Part shown: positions 51,614 to 61,856 of the stretch, in pieces | Layout: each line of letters starts with the position of its first letter | How positions within the stretch are numbered: position 1 is the stretch's first letter | DNA from: Leifsonia sp040686855 | GTDB taxonomy: Bacteria > Actinomycetota > Actinomycetes > Actinomycetales > Microbacteriaceae | Direction: 5' to 3' | NCBI RefSeq assembly: GCF_040686855.1 | Contig: NZ_JBFBOG010000001.1 | Span: 930,001-994,000, forward strand | DNA: 64,000 bases | The notes under the pieces: generated by a model | The model's input: the letters and a program-made list of their open reading frames with translations, nothing else | What the model was told of the DNA's origin: nothing | Databases searched by the model: none | Position numbers and translations under genes: made by a program

Positions 51614-52654
51614 TCACGCCTCGAGCAGCACCGCGTCCCGCGCCGCGGCCGGGTAGCCGACCTGGGCGCGCCACCACGGCGTCTCGATGAACCCGCGCTT
51701 CAGGTACAGCAACTCCATCGCGCCCGTCCAGCCCTCCACGCCGTCCAGCACCGAGAGCGTGTGCGAGATGAACTCGTTGAGCTCGCCGACCGAGGGCGTG
51801 ATCAGCTCGCAGAACAGGGAGTTGTCGTCGAGCAGCGAGGCCAGGTAGCGCACGGCCGGGTATACGGACAGGGCGGCCGCGACCGCCTCGAGCCGCGCCG
51901 GGGCCACCTTCACCAGCAGCAGGGTCTCCGCGCCCATCCCGAGCGCGGCAGCCGGGACCAGGGTGAGGATGTCCAGGCAGCGGTTCGCGCGCATCCGGTC
52001 GAAGCGGCGGCGCACGCTCGACTCGTTCATGCCGGTGCGGTCGCCGATCGCCTGGAACGTCACCCGTCCGTCGTCGCGGAGGGCGGCCAGGATGCGCCGG
52101 TCGGCCTCGTCCAGGTGGTCCGGCTCGCACACCTCGGCGTCGACGAGCGAGGTCTTCTCGTCCTCCTGGGGGAGGTTCATCGTCTCGGCGAACAGCTGAC
52201 GGCTCCAGTCATGACGCACCTTGTGCACGTGCATGATGAGGTCGCTGCGCCACCGCTTGATGCCGGCGATCGACTGCAGCTGCTGGATGAGCTGCGGGTA
52301 GTGCGCGGCGCCGCCGGTGACGACGACCTCTGCCATGATGTCGTACTGACCGGTCACCAGGGTCAGGAAGCGGACGTCCGCGTGCTCGACGAGCGCGGCC
52401 GCGACCTCCAGCTGGGTGCCCGGGCGGCAGTTGAGCCGGACCAGGAACGTGTCCACCTGCCCGGTGCTGCCCAGCGCGGGAACCACCGCGATCCGCACCA
52501 CGCCGTCCTGCAGCAGCTGCTGCCCGCGCCGCGCCACGGTGGCGGACGAGCTGCCCACCATGTCGGCGATCGCCGTCCAGCTCGCCCGGCCGTCGTGCTG
52601 CAGCGCGACGATGATCCGGCGGTCGAGTTCGTCGAGGGTGTCGAGGGCCTTCAC
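51614..52654 (-). CDS. tandem Lrp/AsnC family transcriptional regulator
   Basis: A 346-residue regulator with two complete Lrp units: HTH 1 at ~5-55 (LDELDRRIIVALQHDGRASW), RAM/effector domain 1 to ~150, HTH 2 at ~180-230 (LDEADRRILAALRDDGRVTF, GMNESSVRRRFDRM) and RAM 2 to the end. Lrp proteins are feast/famine regulators that sense amino acids. Normal members have one unit of ~150 residues. GTG 52654 overlaps the stop of the hydrolase gene (GTGA), so it is the last gene of the peptide-uptake operon, which it probably controls. The longer upstream frame to 52720 is rejected for that reason. Confidence 0.9.
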   Translation of the reverse strand: MKALDTLDELDRRIIVALQHDGRASWTAIADMVGSSSATVARRGQQLLQDGVVRIAVVPALGSTGQVDTFLVRLNCRPGTQLEVAAALVEHADVRFLTLVTGQYDIMAEVVVTGGAAHYPQLIQQLQSIAGIKRWRSDLIMHVHKVRHDWSRQLFAETMNLPQEDEKTSLVDAEVCEPDHLDEADRRILAALRDDGRVTFQAIGDRTGMNESSVRRRFDRMRANRCLDILTLVPAAALGMGAETLLLVKVAPARLEAVAAALSVYPAVRYLASLLDDNSLFCELITPSVGELNEFISHTLSVLDGVEGWTGAMELLYLKRGFIETPWWRAQVGYPAAARDAVLLEA

Positions 52655-53559
52655 GCGGTCGCCGCGCTCCGCACCGGAGGGACCACCTCGTGCAGGAAGG
52701 TCCGTACCGTTTCGGTCCATGCCTCCGCCTCCTCGATCTGGGGGGAGTGACCCGACTTCTCGAAGATCGCGAGCCGCGCATCCGGGATGAGCGATGCGAT
52801 CGTCTCCGAGCAGGACACCGGGGTGATCCAGTCGGTCCGCCCGACGGTCACCAGCGTGGGTGCGGTGACCCCCGGGAGCGCCCCCTTGAGATCATAGGTC
52901 GGAAGGTTCTTGGAGAACGCGTAATTGTGCGCTTCGTACCGGTACGGGGTGGCTTCGACCTTCCGCTCGACCGCCTCCGGGTCGTACACGTAGTCGTACA
53001 GCGGCAGGATCTCGCGCCAACAGTCGCGCAGGTCGTCGTTGTCGCGGACCCGCCCCTCGTCGATGCGGTCGAACTTGTCCATGTCCACGGTGACGCGGTC
53101 GGAGGCGAGCGCGTTGGCGCGGGACAGCTCCGAGTGGGAGTTGTCGGCGGCGGTGTCGCGCAGCACCAGCGCGAGGACCCGGTCCGGGTAACGCGTCGCG
53201 TACTCCAGCGACATGAAGCCGCCGTAGGAGCCGCCGGCCATGATGATGCGCTCTGCGCCGATCCACTCGCGGAGCGCGTCGATGTCGGCCGCCCACTGCT
53301 CGTGGCTGAACTCGCCGGCGCCCTCGCTCTCGCCGGAGCCGCGGGCGTCGAAGACCACGACACGGTACTCGTCCGCGAGGCGGCCGAAGCTGGCGCGCGG
53401 CTCGGCCCGCGACCCGAGCCCTGGAGCGCCGTGGTGGGTGATGATCACGGGAGCTCCCTCCGGGCCCAGCACTTCGACGGCGAGGCGGTTGCCGTTGATC
53501 TCGACGAACTGCGCTGTGGTCGTCGCGGCGGCGAATTCTGGGGAGACGTCGGTGCTCAC
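52651..53559 (-). CDS. alpha/beta hydrolase, proline-iminopeptidase-like
   Basis: A 302-residue cytoplasmic hydrolase of peptidase family S33: THHGAPGLGSR at ~43 (HGXPG oxyanion loop), FDARGSGES (~76), nucleophile elbow AGGSYGGFMSLEYA (~113), late GRTDWITP (Asp) and EKSGHSPQIEE (His). Since it is in an operon with peptide transport and two other peptidase homologues, an aminopeptidase role is likely. AAGGA lies six to seven bases before GTG 53559. It sits 23 bases after the M24 gene and overlaps the regulator. Confidence 0.87.
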   Translation of the reverse strand: MSTDVSPEFAAATTTAQFVEINGNRLAVEVLGPEGAPVIITHHGAPGLGSRAEPRASFGRLADEYRVVVFDARGSGESEGAGEFSHEQWAADIDALREWIGAERIIMAGGSYGGFMSLEYATRYPDRVLALVLRDTAADNSHSELSRANALASDRVTVDMDKFDRIDEGRVRDNDDLRDCWREILPLYDYVYDPEAVERKVEATPYRYEAHNYAFSKNLPTYDLKGALPGVTAPTLVTVGRTDWITPVSCSETIASLIPDARLAIFEKSGHSPQIEEAEAWTETVRTFLHEVVPPVRSAATA

Positions 53560-53582
53560 GGTGGTTCCTTCCGGTTCTTGTT

Positions 53583-54764
53583 TCAGAGGTCGATGGTGCA
53601 GTGGTCGAGGTCGCGCGGGAACGACGTCAGCGGACGCGCCCCTTCCTCGGTCACCAGCATGGAGTCGGAGATGCGGTAGCCGGCGTGACCCGGGATGTAG
53701 ATGCCCGGCTCGTTCGAGACGATCATCCCGGCCGCGAGGACCGTCGGGTCGCCGTCCTCCAGCCACGGCGGCTCGTGCATCCCGAGCCCGATGCCGTGGC
53801 CCTGCCGGTGGCGGAGGTAGTCGCCGAGGCCGGCGTCGCGGATGACGTCGAGGCAGTTCGCGTTGACCGCGCGGCATTCGCGGCCCGGACGGATCGCCGC
53901 ACTCCCGGTCGCCTGGGCGACGCGGACGACGTCGTGATACCGGCGCTGCTCCGCGGTCGGCGTGCCCAGCACGAAGGTGCGCTCGCCCTCCACGAACCGC
54001 CCGCCCACGGCGCAGCCCAGCGAGAGCATGAAGGTGTCGCCCGGCCGCAGGCGGTACCCCGAGGGCAGACCGTGCGGGTAGGCGGAGTTGGCACCGGCGT
54101 AGACGAGGCCTCCGGCGAGCGGGGAGACGACGATCACGTCGTCGTGCTCGTCGTACATCGTCGAGACGCCGACGCCGCCGACGTGCGACGCCAGCTCCGC
54201 TTCGCTCGGGAGGGCGCCTCCCGCGGCGACGGCCTCGCGGATGAGCGCGACCCCCGCCTCGAGCATGAGGTCTGTGATGCGCGCCGCCTCGGCGTGCAGC
54301 GCGATCTCCTCGGGCAGCTTCTCGTAACGAGCGATCGTGACCAGCGGCGTCGGCACCGCCTCCGCCGCGTCGAGTTCGGCGAAGGCGGCGCTCTGCCGCT
54401 CCCACGTCATGCCGGTCGAGAAGCCGACGCGGCCGGCGCGGCCGGCGTGCCCGACGCGCTGCGCGAGGAAGCGGAACGGAGGGAGCACCCCGGGATACTC
54501 CGGGAACGACACGATGTCCGCCCGGGCGGACTGGCGCTCGGCGTTCTCGCGCTCCAGCTCGGGTACGAGGAGCACCGTCCCGCCGTCGGCGTCCAGCCAG
54601 ACCGCGACCGGGCGCTCGCTGGGGTGGTGGAAGAAGCCGGTGAGGTAGGCGACGTCCTCGGGTGAGTCGGTGAGCAGCGCATCCAGCCCCTGCTCGAGCA
54701 GGCGGCGACGGACGCGGTCCTGAATGCGATCGAGCGCGTCGACGGTCAGCCGGGTCGGGAACAT
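53583..54764 (-). CDS. M24 family peptidase homologue (Xaa-Pro peptidase/creatinase fold)
   Basis: A 393-residue cytoplasmic pita-bread protein: N-terminal creatinase domain (~1-130), then the M24 domain. RHRQGHGIGLGMHEPP (~320), NEPGIYIPG (~347) and VTEEGARPLT (~370) preserve the His and the two Glu ligands. The two Asp ligands are changed: the VXDXG segment reads FMLSLG (~245, Asp to Ser) and the SDXTRT segment reads FVEGERTF (Asp to Glu position). It may be a metal-poor, creatinase-like enzyme rather than a true aminopeptidase P. It lies 14 bases after the permease gene in the peptide operon. Confidence 0.85.
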   Translation of the reverse strand: MFPTRLTVDALDRIQDRVRRRLLEQGLDALLTDSPEDVAYLTGFFHHPSERPVAVWLDADGGTVLLVPELERENAERQSARADIVSFPEYPGVLPPFRFLAQRVGHAGRAGRVGFSTGMTWERQSAAFAELDAAEAVPTPLVTIARYEKLPEEIALHAEAARITDLMLEAGVALIREAVAAGGALPSEAELASHVGGVGVSTMYDEHDDVIVVSPLAGGLVYAGANSAYPHGLPSGYRLRPGDTFMLSLGCAVGGRFVEGERTFVLGTPTAEQRRYHDVVRVAQATGSAAIRPGRECRAVNANCLDVIRDAGLGDYLRHRQGHGIGLGMHEPPWLEDGDPTVLAAGMIVSNEPGIYIPGHAGYRISDSMLVTEEGARPLTSFPRDLDHCTIDL

Positions 54765-54778
54765 GGTGGCCCTTTCTG

Positions 54779-55675
54779 TCAGCGCCGGCGCGACTTGGGG
54801 TTGCGGGCGTCGTTGTAGGCGATGGACAGCAGCGTCGCCGAGAGCACCAGCAGGAGGATGGCGATCGACGGGAACAGGGTCAGCCACCAGGCGCTCGACA
54901 TCGCGCCGGACTGCTGCGCCTCGTACAGGATGCGGCCCCACGACCACACGTTCGGGTCGCCGAGGCCGAGGAAGGCGAGGCCGGCGGCCGACAGGACGGC
55001 ACGGGATGCCGTGACCACGACGGACACCACGATGACGGGCGTGACCGCCGGGACGACGTGCCGCACGATGATCCACAGCGGCGACGAGGTCATCAGACGA
55101 GCGGCATCCACATAGGGCAGGCGGACCACGGTGAGGGCCTGCGAGCGCACCAGGCGCGTAACCTCCGGCCAGGAGAAGGCGGCGACCACGAGGATGATCG
55201 TCGTCGTGCTCGGGCCGACGAGCGCCGCGATGAGGATCATCAGCGGCAGCACCGGCAGCGACAGCGTCAGGTCGACGACGACGCTGATGAACCCGTCCAG
55301 TCGGCGGAAGTAGGCGCCCACGACGGCGACGACGGTCCCGACGACGATCGCGATGGCGGACGCCGCGACGGCGACCAGGATGCTCTGCTGCGAGCCCCAG
55401 ACGACCTCGCCGAACACATCCCGGCCGAGGCTGTCGGTCCCGAACCAGTGGGCCGCGGTCGGCGGGCTGAGAACCGGGTCTCCGTAGCTCGGCGGGTACG
55501 GGGCGATGAGCGGCGCGGCGCACGCCACGATCGTGAGCAGGATGAGCACACCGAGCGCGAGCATCCCGAGCGGTTCGCGGCGGAACGCCTTCCAGGTCTG
55601 CGCGGCGGCGCGACCGTTCTCCAGCGCGATCGGCTCGACGCCGACCGCGGCCTCGGTGACTGCTGCCTGGCTCAT
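54779..55675 (-). CDS. ABC transporter permease, peptide type (DppC-like)
   Basis: A 298-residue inner-membrane permease. An N-terminal cytoplasmic stretch (~25) precedes the OppC N-domain helix (PLGMLALGVLILLTIVACAAP), HWFGTDSLGRDVFGEVVWG (~77) is the classic DppC/OppC sequence, and the EAA loop reads YVDAARLMTSSPLWIIVRHVVP at ~190. Six helices. It pairs with the permease encoded directly upstream, whose stop it overlaps (ATGA at 55672-55675). Confidence 0.93.
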   Translation of the reverse strand: MSQAAVTEAAVGVEPIALENGRAAAQTWKAFRREPLGMLALGVLILLTIVACAAPLIAPYPPSYGDPVLSPPTAAHWFGTDSLGRDVFGEVVWGSQQSILVAVAASAIAIVVGTVVAVVGAYFRRLDGFISVVVDLTLSLPVLPLMILIAALVGPSTTTIILVVAAFSWPEVTRLVRSQALTVVRLPYVDAARLMTSSPLWIIVRHVVPAVTPVIVVSVVVTASRAVLSAAGLAFLGLGDPNVWSWGRILYEAQQSGAMSSAWWLTLFPSIAILLLVLSATLLSIAYNDARNPKSRRR

Positions 55676-56634
55676 GCCTTCTTTACTCTCGGGTCGAGGA
55701 ATCCGTAGACGGTGTCCGTGATCATGTTGGCGACGACGACGGTGATGGCGAGCATGAGGAACGCGCCCTGCAGCACCGGGAAGTCGAGCTGCGTCACCGC
55801 TTCGTAGATGCCGCGGCCGATGCCCGGGTAGGCGAACACGGTCTCGGTCAGCACTGCGCCGCCAACGAGGAAGCCGAGCTGGAGGCCGATCAGCGTCGTG
55901 GTCGGCAGCAGCGCGTTGCGGAGGGCGTGCTTCCACAGCACCCGGCGGTACGGCAGGCCGTTCGCGCGGGCCAGGGTCGTGTAGTCCTCCCCCAGCGCGT
56001 CGATGAGCGTGGAGCGCATCGTGAGCACGTACGACCCGAGCTGCACGAGCATCAGCGAGATCGCCGGGAGGATGAGGTGGGCGGCGACGGACCCGTACCA
56101 GGCGGCGCCGTACGCGTCCTGGTCGTACGCGCCGCCGATCGGCAGCCAGTGCAGCATCAGCCCGAAGACGAAGAGCAGCAGCACGCCGATGCTCGGCACG
56201 AAGATCGACTGCCCGGTGACGCCGACGATCTGCACCACCTTGTCGAGGAACCGTCCCCGGTGGGAGGCCGCCAGCACCCCGAGCGGGATGCCGACGGCCA
56301 CGGTGAGCACCAGAGCGGTGCCCGTGAGCAGCAGCGTCCACGGGAGTCGCTGCATCAGCACGTCGAGCACAGGAATCGACTGCGTGAACGAGACCCCCAG
56401 GTTGCCCTGGACGAGCTGCCACAGATAGATGCCGTACTGCACGATCAGCGGCTGATCGAGCCCGTACTGCTGGAGCAGGGCCGCCCGCGTGTCCTCCGTC
56501 ATGTTCGGGCTGGCGACCGCCAGCGCCGGGTCTCCGGGAAGGAGGCGCAGTAGGAGGAACGTCACGGTCACGGCGAACCAGATCGTGAGCACACCCCTCC
56601 CGAGCCTCGGGAGCAGGAACGTGAACCGGGACAC
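55672..56634 (-). CDS. ABC transporter permease, peptide type (DppB-like)
   Basis: A 320-residue inner-membrane permease with six helices. The N-terminal RLGRGVLTIWFAVTVTFLLLRLLPGDP and the QYGLDQPLIVQYGIYLWQLVQGNLGVSF text are characteristic of DppB/OppB. The EAA loop is YTTLARANGLPYRRVLWKHALRN at ~219. The start is GTG 56634, 20 bases after the binding-protein gene; the ribosome binding site is weak. Together with the DppC-like subunit, the lipoprotein and the two divergent ATPases it makes a complete peptide importer. Confidence 0.93.
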   Translation of the reverse strand: MSRFTFLLPRLGRGVLTIWFAVTVTFLLLRLLPGDPALAVASPNMTEDTRAALLQQYGLDQPLIVQYGIYLWQLVQGNLGVSFTQSIPVLDVLMQRLPWTLLLTGTALVLTVAVGIPLGVLAASHRGRFLDKVVQIVGVTGQSIFVPSIGVLLLFVFGLMLHWLPIGGAYDQDAYGAAWYGSVAAHLILPAISLMLVQLGSYVLTMRSTLIDALGEDYTTLARANGLPYRRVLWKHALRNALLPTTTLIGLQLGFLVGGAVLTETVFAYPGIGRGIYEAVTQLDFPVLQGAFLMLAITVVVANMITDTVYGFLDPRVKKA

Positions 56635-56654
56635 GCGGGTCGGCCTCGCTTTCG

Positions 56655-58271
56655 TTACTTGCCGGTCGGGTGCGCCGAGGCGACCGAGACGGGGTTGACG
56701 ATGGACAGGAGCTCACTCGGCTTGGCGATGAACCCGGTCCACTTGGAGCTGGACGCGAAGTAGAGGTTCTGCGTGTACATGATGTTGTCGTACACGTTGT
56801 CCCGCACGATCTTCGCGGCCTCCCGCATGAGCTTCACCTTCTCGTCCTTGTCGGTCGTCGCGGAGCCCTGGGCGATCAGATCGTTGAGCTTCGGGTCGTC
56901 GACGTACGAGTAGTTGATGGCGCCCTTGGGGAGGTAGGCGAGCGTCATGTTCGTCACCGGGTCGTCCATGATGGCGAAGTTGCCGGCGTAGATGTCGAAG
57001 TCGCCCTTGTTGGTCATCGCCAGGTACGTGTTCCGCTCGGTGCCCTGCAGCTCGATCGGGATGCCCGCCTTCGCCGCACTGTCCTTGACGAGGGTCGCCC
57101 ACTGGGAGGTGACGCTGTCCTGGAGCGAGTAGATGAGGCGGAACTTCACCGGGAACATGCCGTCGGCGCCGGCCGTGTACCCGGCCTTCTCCATCAGCGA
57201 GCGCGCCTTCTCGGTGTCGAAGGCGTACTCCTTGATCGACTTGTCGTAATAGTCCTTCAGCACCGGCATCAGCGGACTGGACCGGGTGGACACCGCCTGC
57301 CCCTGCAGCACGACCTTCCGGATCGCGTCGTAGTCGACCGCCTGCGAGAGCGCCTGTCGCACCTCGAGCTTCGCCAGCACGGGGTTGTTCATGTTGTAGG
57401 TCATGTGGGCGTAGCCCAGGCCGACCGCCTCGGTGACCGTGATGCCGCTCGTGCTCTTGAGCTTGGCGACCTGCGCCGGCGGGAGCGCATTGGCGATCGC
57501 ATCCACCTCACCGCTCTGCAGCGCCAGGATCTCCGTGTTGATGTCCGGGAACACGCGGTAGACCACCTTGGCGGAGAGCGGCGTGCCGCCCTTCACCAGC
57601 GGGTAGTCGTCCACCCGGTCCATCGTGTAGCTCTGTCCGACCTGCACCGACGTCAGCTTGTACGGACCGGCGCTGACCCAGCCGCCGTCCTTGCCGTCGT
57701 TCGGGAACGTCGCGACCGAGTCGGCCTTCTCGAAGACGTGCTTCGGGACGATGTTGCCCCAGAAGCCGATCTCGTCGACGATCGACGAGTCCGGCTTGGT
57801 GAGGGTGAACTCGACGCGGGTCTTCGAGACCGCCTTGGCCGTGTCCAGGTTGGCGAGCTGGCCGTAGAAGGTCCCGGAGGGCTTGTCCTTCTTCACGGCG
57901 TTCATCGTCCAGGCGACGTCCTCGGCAGTGAGCGGCTGTCCGTCGCTCCACTTCATGTCGTCGCGGATCTCGTAGTACCCGGTGGTGTCGTTGACGTACC
58001 CCCACTTGGTCGCGAGCTGCGGCTCCTTCGAGCCGTCGTTCGCGATCTCCAGCAGGTGCGGGTACATCAGGTTGGTGATCCAGTAGTCGCTGCGGCTGTT
58101 GCCGATCAGCGGGTTGTAGTTGACGACGTCGGTCGTCGTGGCGATCGTGAGCGTCGCCGAGCCGGCCGTGGCGGTGCTCGCCGCGGGCGGGGCGCTCGGA
58201 GCGCACGCGCTCAGGGCCAGGGCCGCGACGGCGAGTGTGGCCGCCGCGACCGCGATCTTCCGTGGGCGCAT
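56655..58271 (-). CDS. ABC transporter substrate-binding lipoprotein (SBP family 5)
   Basis: A 538-residue lipoprotein: lipobox ALSAC (Cys23), short Ala/Pro/Ser spacer, then the large two-lobe family 5 fold of peptide/nickel binding proteins. LATKWGYVNDTTGYYEIRDDMKWSDGQPLTAEDV (split here by the family pattern at ~90-120), SAGPYKLT (~204), AHMTYNMNNPVL (~285) and VRQALSQAVDYDAIRK (~302) are typical. It binds the peptide outside and passes it to the permeases. ATG 58271 overlaps the dipeptidase stop (ATGA). Confidence 0.92.
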   Translation of the reverse strand: MRPRKIAVAAATLAVAALALSACAPSAPPAASTATAGSATLTIATTTDVVNYNPLIGNSRSDYWITNLMYPHLLEIANDGSKEPQLATKWGYVNDTTGYYEIRDDMKWSDGQPLTAEDVAWTMNAVKKDKPSGTFYGQLANLDTAKAVSKTRVEFTLTKPDSSIVDEIGFWGNIVPKHVFEKADSVATFPNDGKDGGWVSAGPYKLTSVQVGQSYTMDRVDDYPLVKGGTPLSAKVVYRVFPDINTEILALQSGEVDAIANALPPAQVAKLKSTSGITVTEAVGLGYAHMTYNMNNPVLAKLEVRQALSQAVDYDAIRKVVLQGQAVSTRSSPLMPVLKDYYDKSIKEYAFDTEKARSLMEKAGYTAGADGMFPVKFRLIYSLQDSVTSQWATLVKDSAAKAGIPIELQGTERNTYLAMTNKGDFDIYAGNFAIMDDPVTNMTLAYLPKGAINYSYVDDPKLNDLIAQGSATTDKDEKVKLMREAAKIVRDNVYDNIMYTQNLYFASSSKWTGFIAKPSELLSIVNPVSVASAHPTGK

Positions 58272-59479
58272 CAGACCCACACCTCCTTCAGGACCCGAAG
58301 AGTGTTGCCACCCACGACGGCGCGGATCTCGTCGTCGGAGTAGTCGTGCTTGACCAGCCAGCCGATGATGTTCGTGAACTCCTCGGCCGGGTTCTCGAGG
58401 CCGTCGACGTACGCGACCTTCTCGTAATCGACCTTTCCGTGGGCCTGTCCGAGCGACAGGTTCGACGAGAAGGCGTCGTGCAGTCCGACGTGGTCGCCGA
58501 ACAGCGTGTCCGGACCGAAGCTGACGTGCTCCAGGCCCACCAGGTCGACGCAGTACTGGAAGTGGTCCATGACCGACTCCAGCGAGTGCCGCGGGTGCTG
58601 CGGAGACAGCGTCGTGTGCGGGGCGGCCTCGATCCCGATGACACCGCCGCGCTTCGCGCACTCGATGATCGTCTCGTCCGTCTTCATGCGGTTGGTCGGC
58701 CACAGGCCGCGGGCGCCGGCGTGCGTGATGAACACCGGCTTGGTGGAGGCCTTGATCGCCTCCACCGCGGTGCGGTCCCCCGAGTGCGAGACGTCGATCG
58801 CGATGCCGAGCTTGTTCATCCGCTCGACCGCGCGCTCGCCGAAGTAGGTGAGGCCGCCGTCGCCGCGCTCCTTGAGCCCCGATCCGAGGTAGTTCGCCTC
58901 GGAGTAGGCGATGCCCATCTGACGCACCCCGAAGCCGTAGAGGACGTCGAGCCGGTCCACCTCGTTCTCGATGGGCGTCGCCGCCTCGAGCGCGAAGATG
59001 TGGGCGATGCGGCCGGTCTCGGCGGCGTACTCGATGTCCTTGATCGTCTCGCCCTTGATGACGAAATCCTGGTGCGCGATGTCGGCCATGCGAACGCCCA
59101 GGTCGAAGAGGACGTCCTGGTACTTCCAGCCGGCGTCGCTCGAGATGCAGCAGGTGCCGTCCATGCCGTTGTCGAAGACGGCCGTGATGCCGGAGCGCGA
59201 CAGGCCCTCGTAGCCGGTTGGTTCGCGGCCCTGGCGGATGTGGTCGCGGAGCTGGGTCATGTCCTCCGGGAAGACCTGCACGTGGTCGTGCAGCGAGATG
59301 ACGGTCGACTCGGTGAGGAGGCGGGTGGTGCGCTCCTTCTGCTCGTCGCTGAGGTCGAGGCCGGTGTACTCGGGCACGCGGCCGATCTGCTTGGCGTAGC
59401 GGAACTCGCGGTAGTCCTTGCCTGCCTCCAGGTAGTCGTAGGCCGTGTAGCCGGTGTAGCGCGGTGCGGGGTCGAGCAC
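58271..59479 (-). CDS. M19 membrane-dipeptidase family protein
   Basis: A 402-residue zinc-dependent dipeptidase of the renal dipeptidase family; no signal peptide, so cytoplasmic. Zinc-ligand regions: HDHVQVF at ~60, FALEAATPIE (~162, bridging Glu), DVSHSG (~230, His) and FITHAGARGLWPTNR (~253, His). The first motif normally is HXD; here Asp is replaced by Gln, if my alignment is right. It heads the peptide operon: dipeptides brought in could be cut by it at once. GTG 59479 has AGGAGA five to six bases upstream. TTGACA (minus strand, 59563-59568) may be its -35. Confidence 0.88.
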   Translation of the reverse strand: MLDPAPRYTGYTAYDYLEAGKDYREFRYAKQIGRVPEYTGLDLSDEQKERTTRLLTESTVISLHDHVQVFPEDMTQLRDHIRQGREPTGYEGLSRSGITAVFDNGMDGTCCISSDAGWKYQDVLFDLGVRMADIAHQDFVIKGETIKDIEYAAETGRIAHIFALEAATPIENEVDRLDVLYGFGVRQMGIAYSEANYLGSGLKERGDGGLTYFGERAVERMNKLGIAIDVSHSGDRTAVEAIKASTKPVFITHAGARGLWPTNRMKTDETIIECAKRGGVIGIEAAPHTTLSPQHPRHSLESVMDHFQYCVDLVGLEHVSFGPDTLFGDHVGLHDAFSSNLSLGQAHGKVDYEKVAYVDGLENPAEEFTNIIGWLVKHDYSDDEIRAVVGGNTLRVLKEVWV

Positions 59480-59593
59480 GCTGTCTCCTGTCCTGGTGGG
59501 GTGTTAAGCGAATGCGCAATCAGGCGCAACAGGAGCCAAGTTCGCAGATATCCGGCATCTGTGTCAACATTGGTCATGAAATTCGGCAAAGTC

Positions 59594-59609
59594 GTTTCAT
59601 GTTTGAAAC
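59594..59609. promoter_or_regulatory. GTTTCA-TGTT-TGAAAC dyad, candidate operator
   Basis: A 16-bp dyad in the 164-base divergent region between the dipeptidase (start 59479) and ATPase (start 59644) genes. It lies just before the ATPase start and could bind the tandem Lrp regulator of the locus. Confidence 0.45.
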
Positions 59610-59643
59610 ATTCCGGAAACGACCCGCATGCGAGGATGTCGAC

Positions 59644-60640
59644 GTGGACTCAAGCAATGTGAACGCCCCGGGCACCGACGTGCTGCGGGTGCGCAACCTC
59701 TCCGTGGCCTTCACGGGCTCGGGGCCGGACATCCCCGCGGTGCGCGAGGTCGACCTCCATGTCGGCCGCGGCGAATTCGTCGCGCTCCTCGGCGAGTCGG
59801 GCTCCGGCAAGTCCGTCACCGCCCGCGCGATCATGGGCCTCGGCGACGAGGGGACGCGCATCACCGCGGACGAGTTGAGGCTGGGTGATGTCGACCTCCT
59901 CGCGGTGAGCGAGGAGCAGCGGCGCCGGCTCCGCGGACAGCGCATCGCGCTCGTCCTGCAGGACGCGCTGTCCGCCCTCAACCCCGTGATGACCATCGGC
60001 GACCAGATCGGCGAGCTGTTCCGTGTGCACCGCGGCGCCTCCCGCAAGGAGGCGCGGGCTCGGGCGTCCGAACTGCTCGCGCTGGTCGGCATCCCTGCCC
60101 CCGAGCGCCGCGTGGACGACTATCCGCACCAGTTCTCGGGGGGTATGCGCCAGCGCATCCTCATCGCCATGGCCATCGCTCTGGAGCCGGACCTCCTCAT
60201 CGCCGACGAGCCGACCACCGCGCTCGACGTCACGGTGCAGGCCCAGATCCTCGACCTGCTCGACTCGCTGCGGCGCAGGCTCGGGATGGGCGTGCTCCTG
60301 ATCACGCACGACCTCGGCGTCGTGATGGAGGTCGCCGACCGCGTGGCGGTGATGTACGCCGGGCGGATCGTCGAGTCCGGCGACGCCGACACCGTGTTCG
60401 CGCGGCCCGCGCATCCCTACACCGAGGCCCTGCTCAGGTCGGTGCCGCAGGCCGCCCAGCGCGGGTCGGACCTGCTGACCATCCCGGGCTCTCCGCCCAG
60501 CCCGGCCCGGGTTCCGGCGGGCTGCTCCTTCCATCCCCGCTGCCATCTGGCCGTCGAGGCGTGCCGCACCATCCGGCCGCCGCTCGACGAGGTCGCCCCC
60601 GGCAGGCGGGCCGCCTGCATCCGATCCGAGGAGCTCATCC

Positions 60641-60657
<17 letters not shown>
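59644..60657 (+). CDS. ABC transporter ATP-binding protein, peptide type (DppD-like)
   Basis: A 337-residue ATPase: Walker A GESGSGKS (~50), Q-loop LVLQDALSALNP (~106), signature FSGGMRQR (~163), Walker B LLIADEPTT (~183), H-loop LLITHD (~217) and the C-terminal oligopeptide extension with CSFHPRC (~303). It energises the importer encoded on the other strand. The frame is open to 59464; I choose GTG 59644 with GAGGA eight bases before, because ATG 59599 overlaps the dyad and adds no conserved text. Overlaps the next gene by 17 bases. Confidence 0.92.
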
Positions 60658-61699
<1,042 letters not shown>

Positions 61700-61713
61700 C
61701 CGCGCCGCAGAAC

Positions 61714-61752
61714 GGAGGAAGGCGGCCCGGCAAAGCGGCCGCACCTCCTCCC
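61714..61752 (+). terminator. weak hairpin after the ATPase genes
   Basis: GGAGGA (61714-61719) pairs with TCCTCC and GCGGCC with GGCCGC around CGGCAAA. No T-tract. The rest of 61700-61856 shows only the promoter of the next gene. Confidence 0.35.
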
Positions 61753-61844
61753 TTCCGCTCGCTCCCGCGGCGTGTCGCCCCCGTGCTCCTCCGTTTCGGA
61801 CAGCTCTTTCGCACCGGGCGCCTACCACGCGTGAGACCCGTCGG

Positions 61845-61850
61845 TACGAT
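61845..61850 (+). promoter_or_regulatory. -10 element, leaderless start of 61857 gene
   Basis: TACGAT, six bases before ATG 61857. Confidence 0.5.
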
Positions 61851-61856
61851 GACCGC

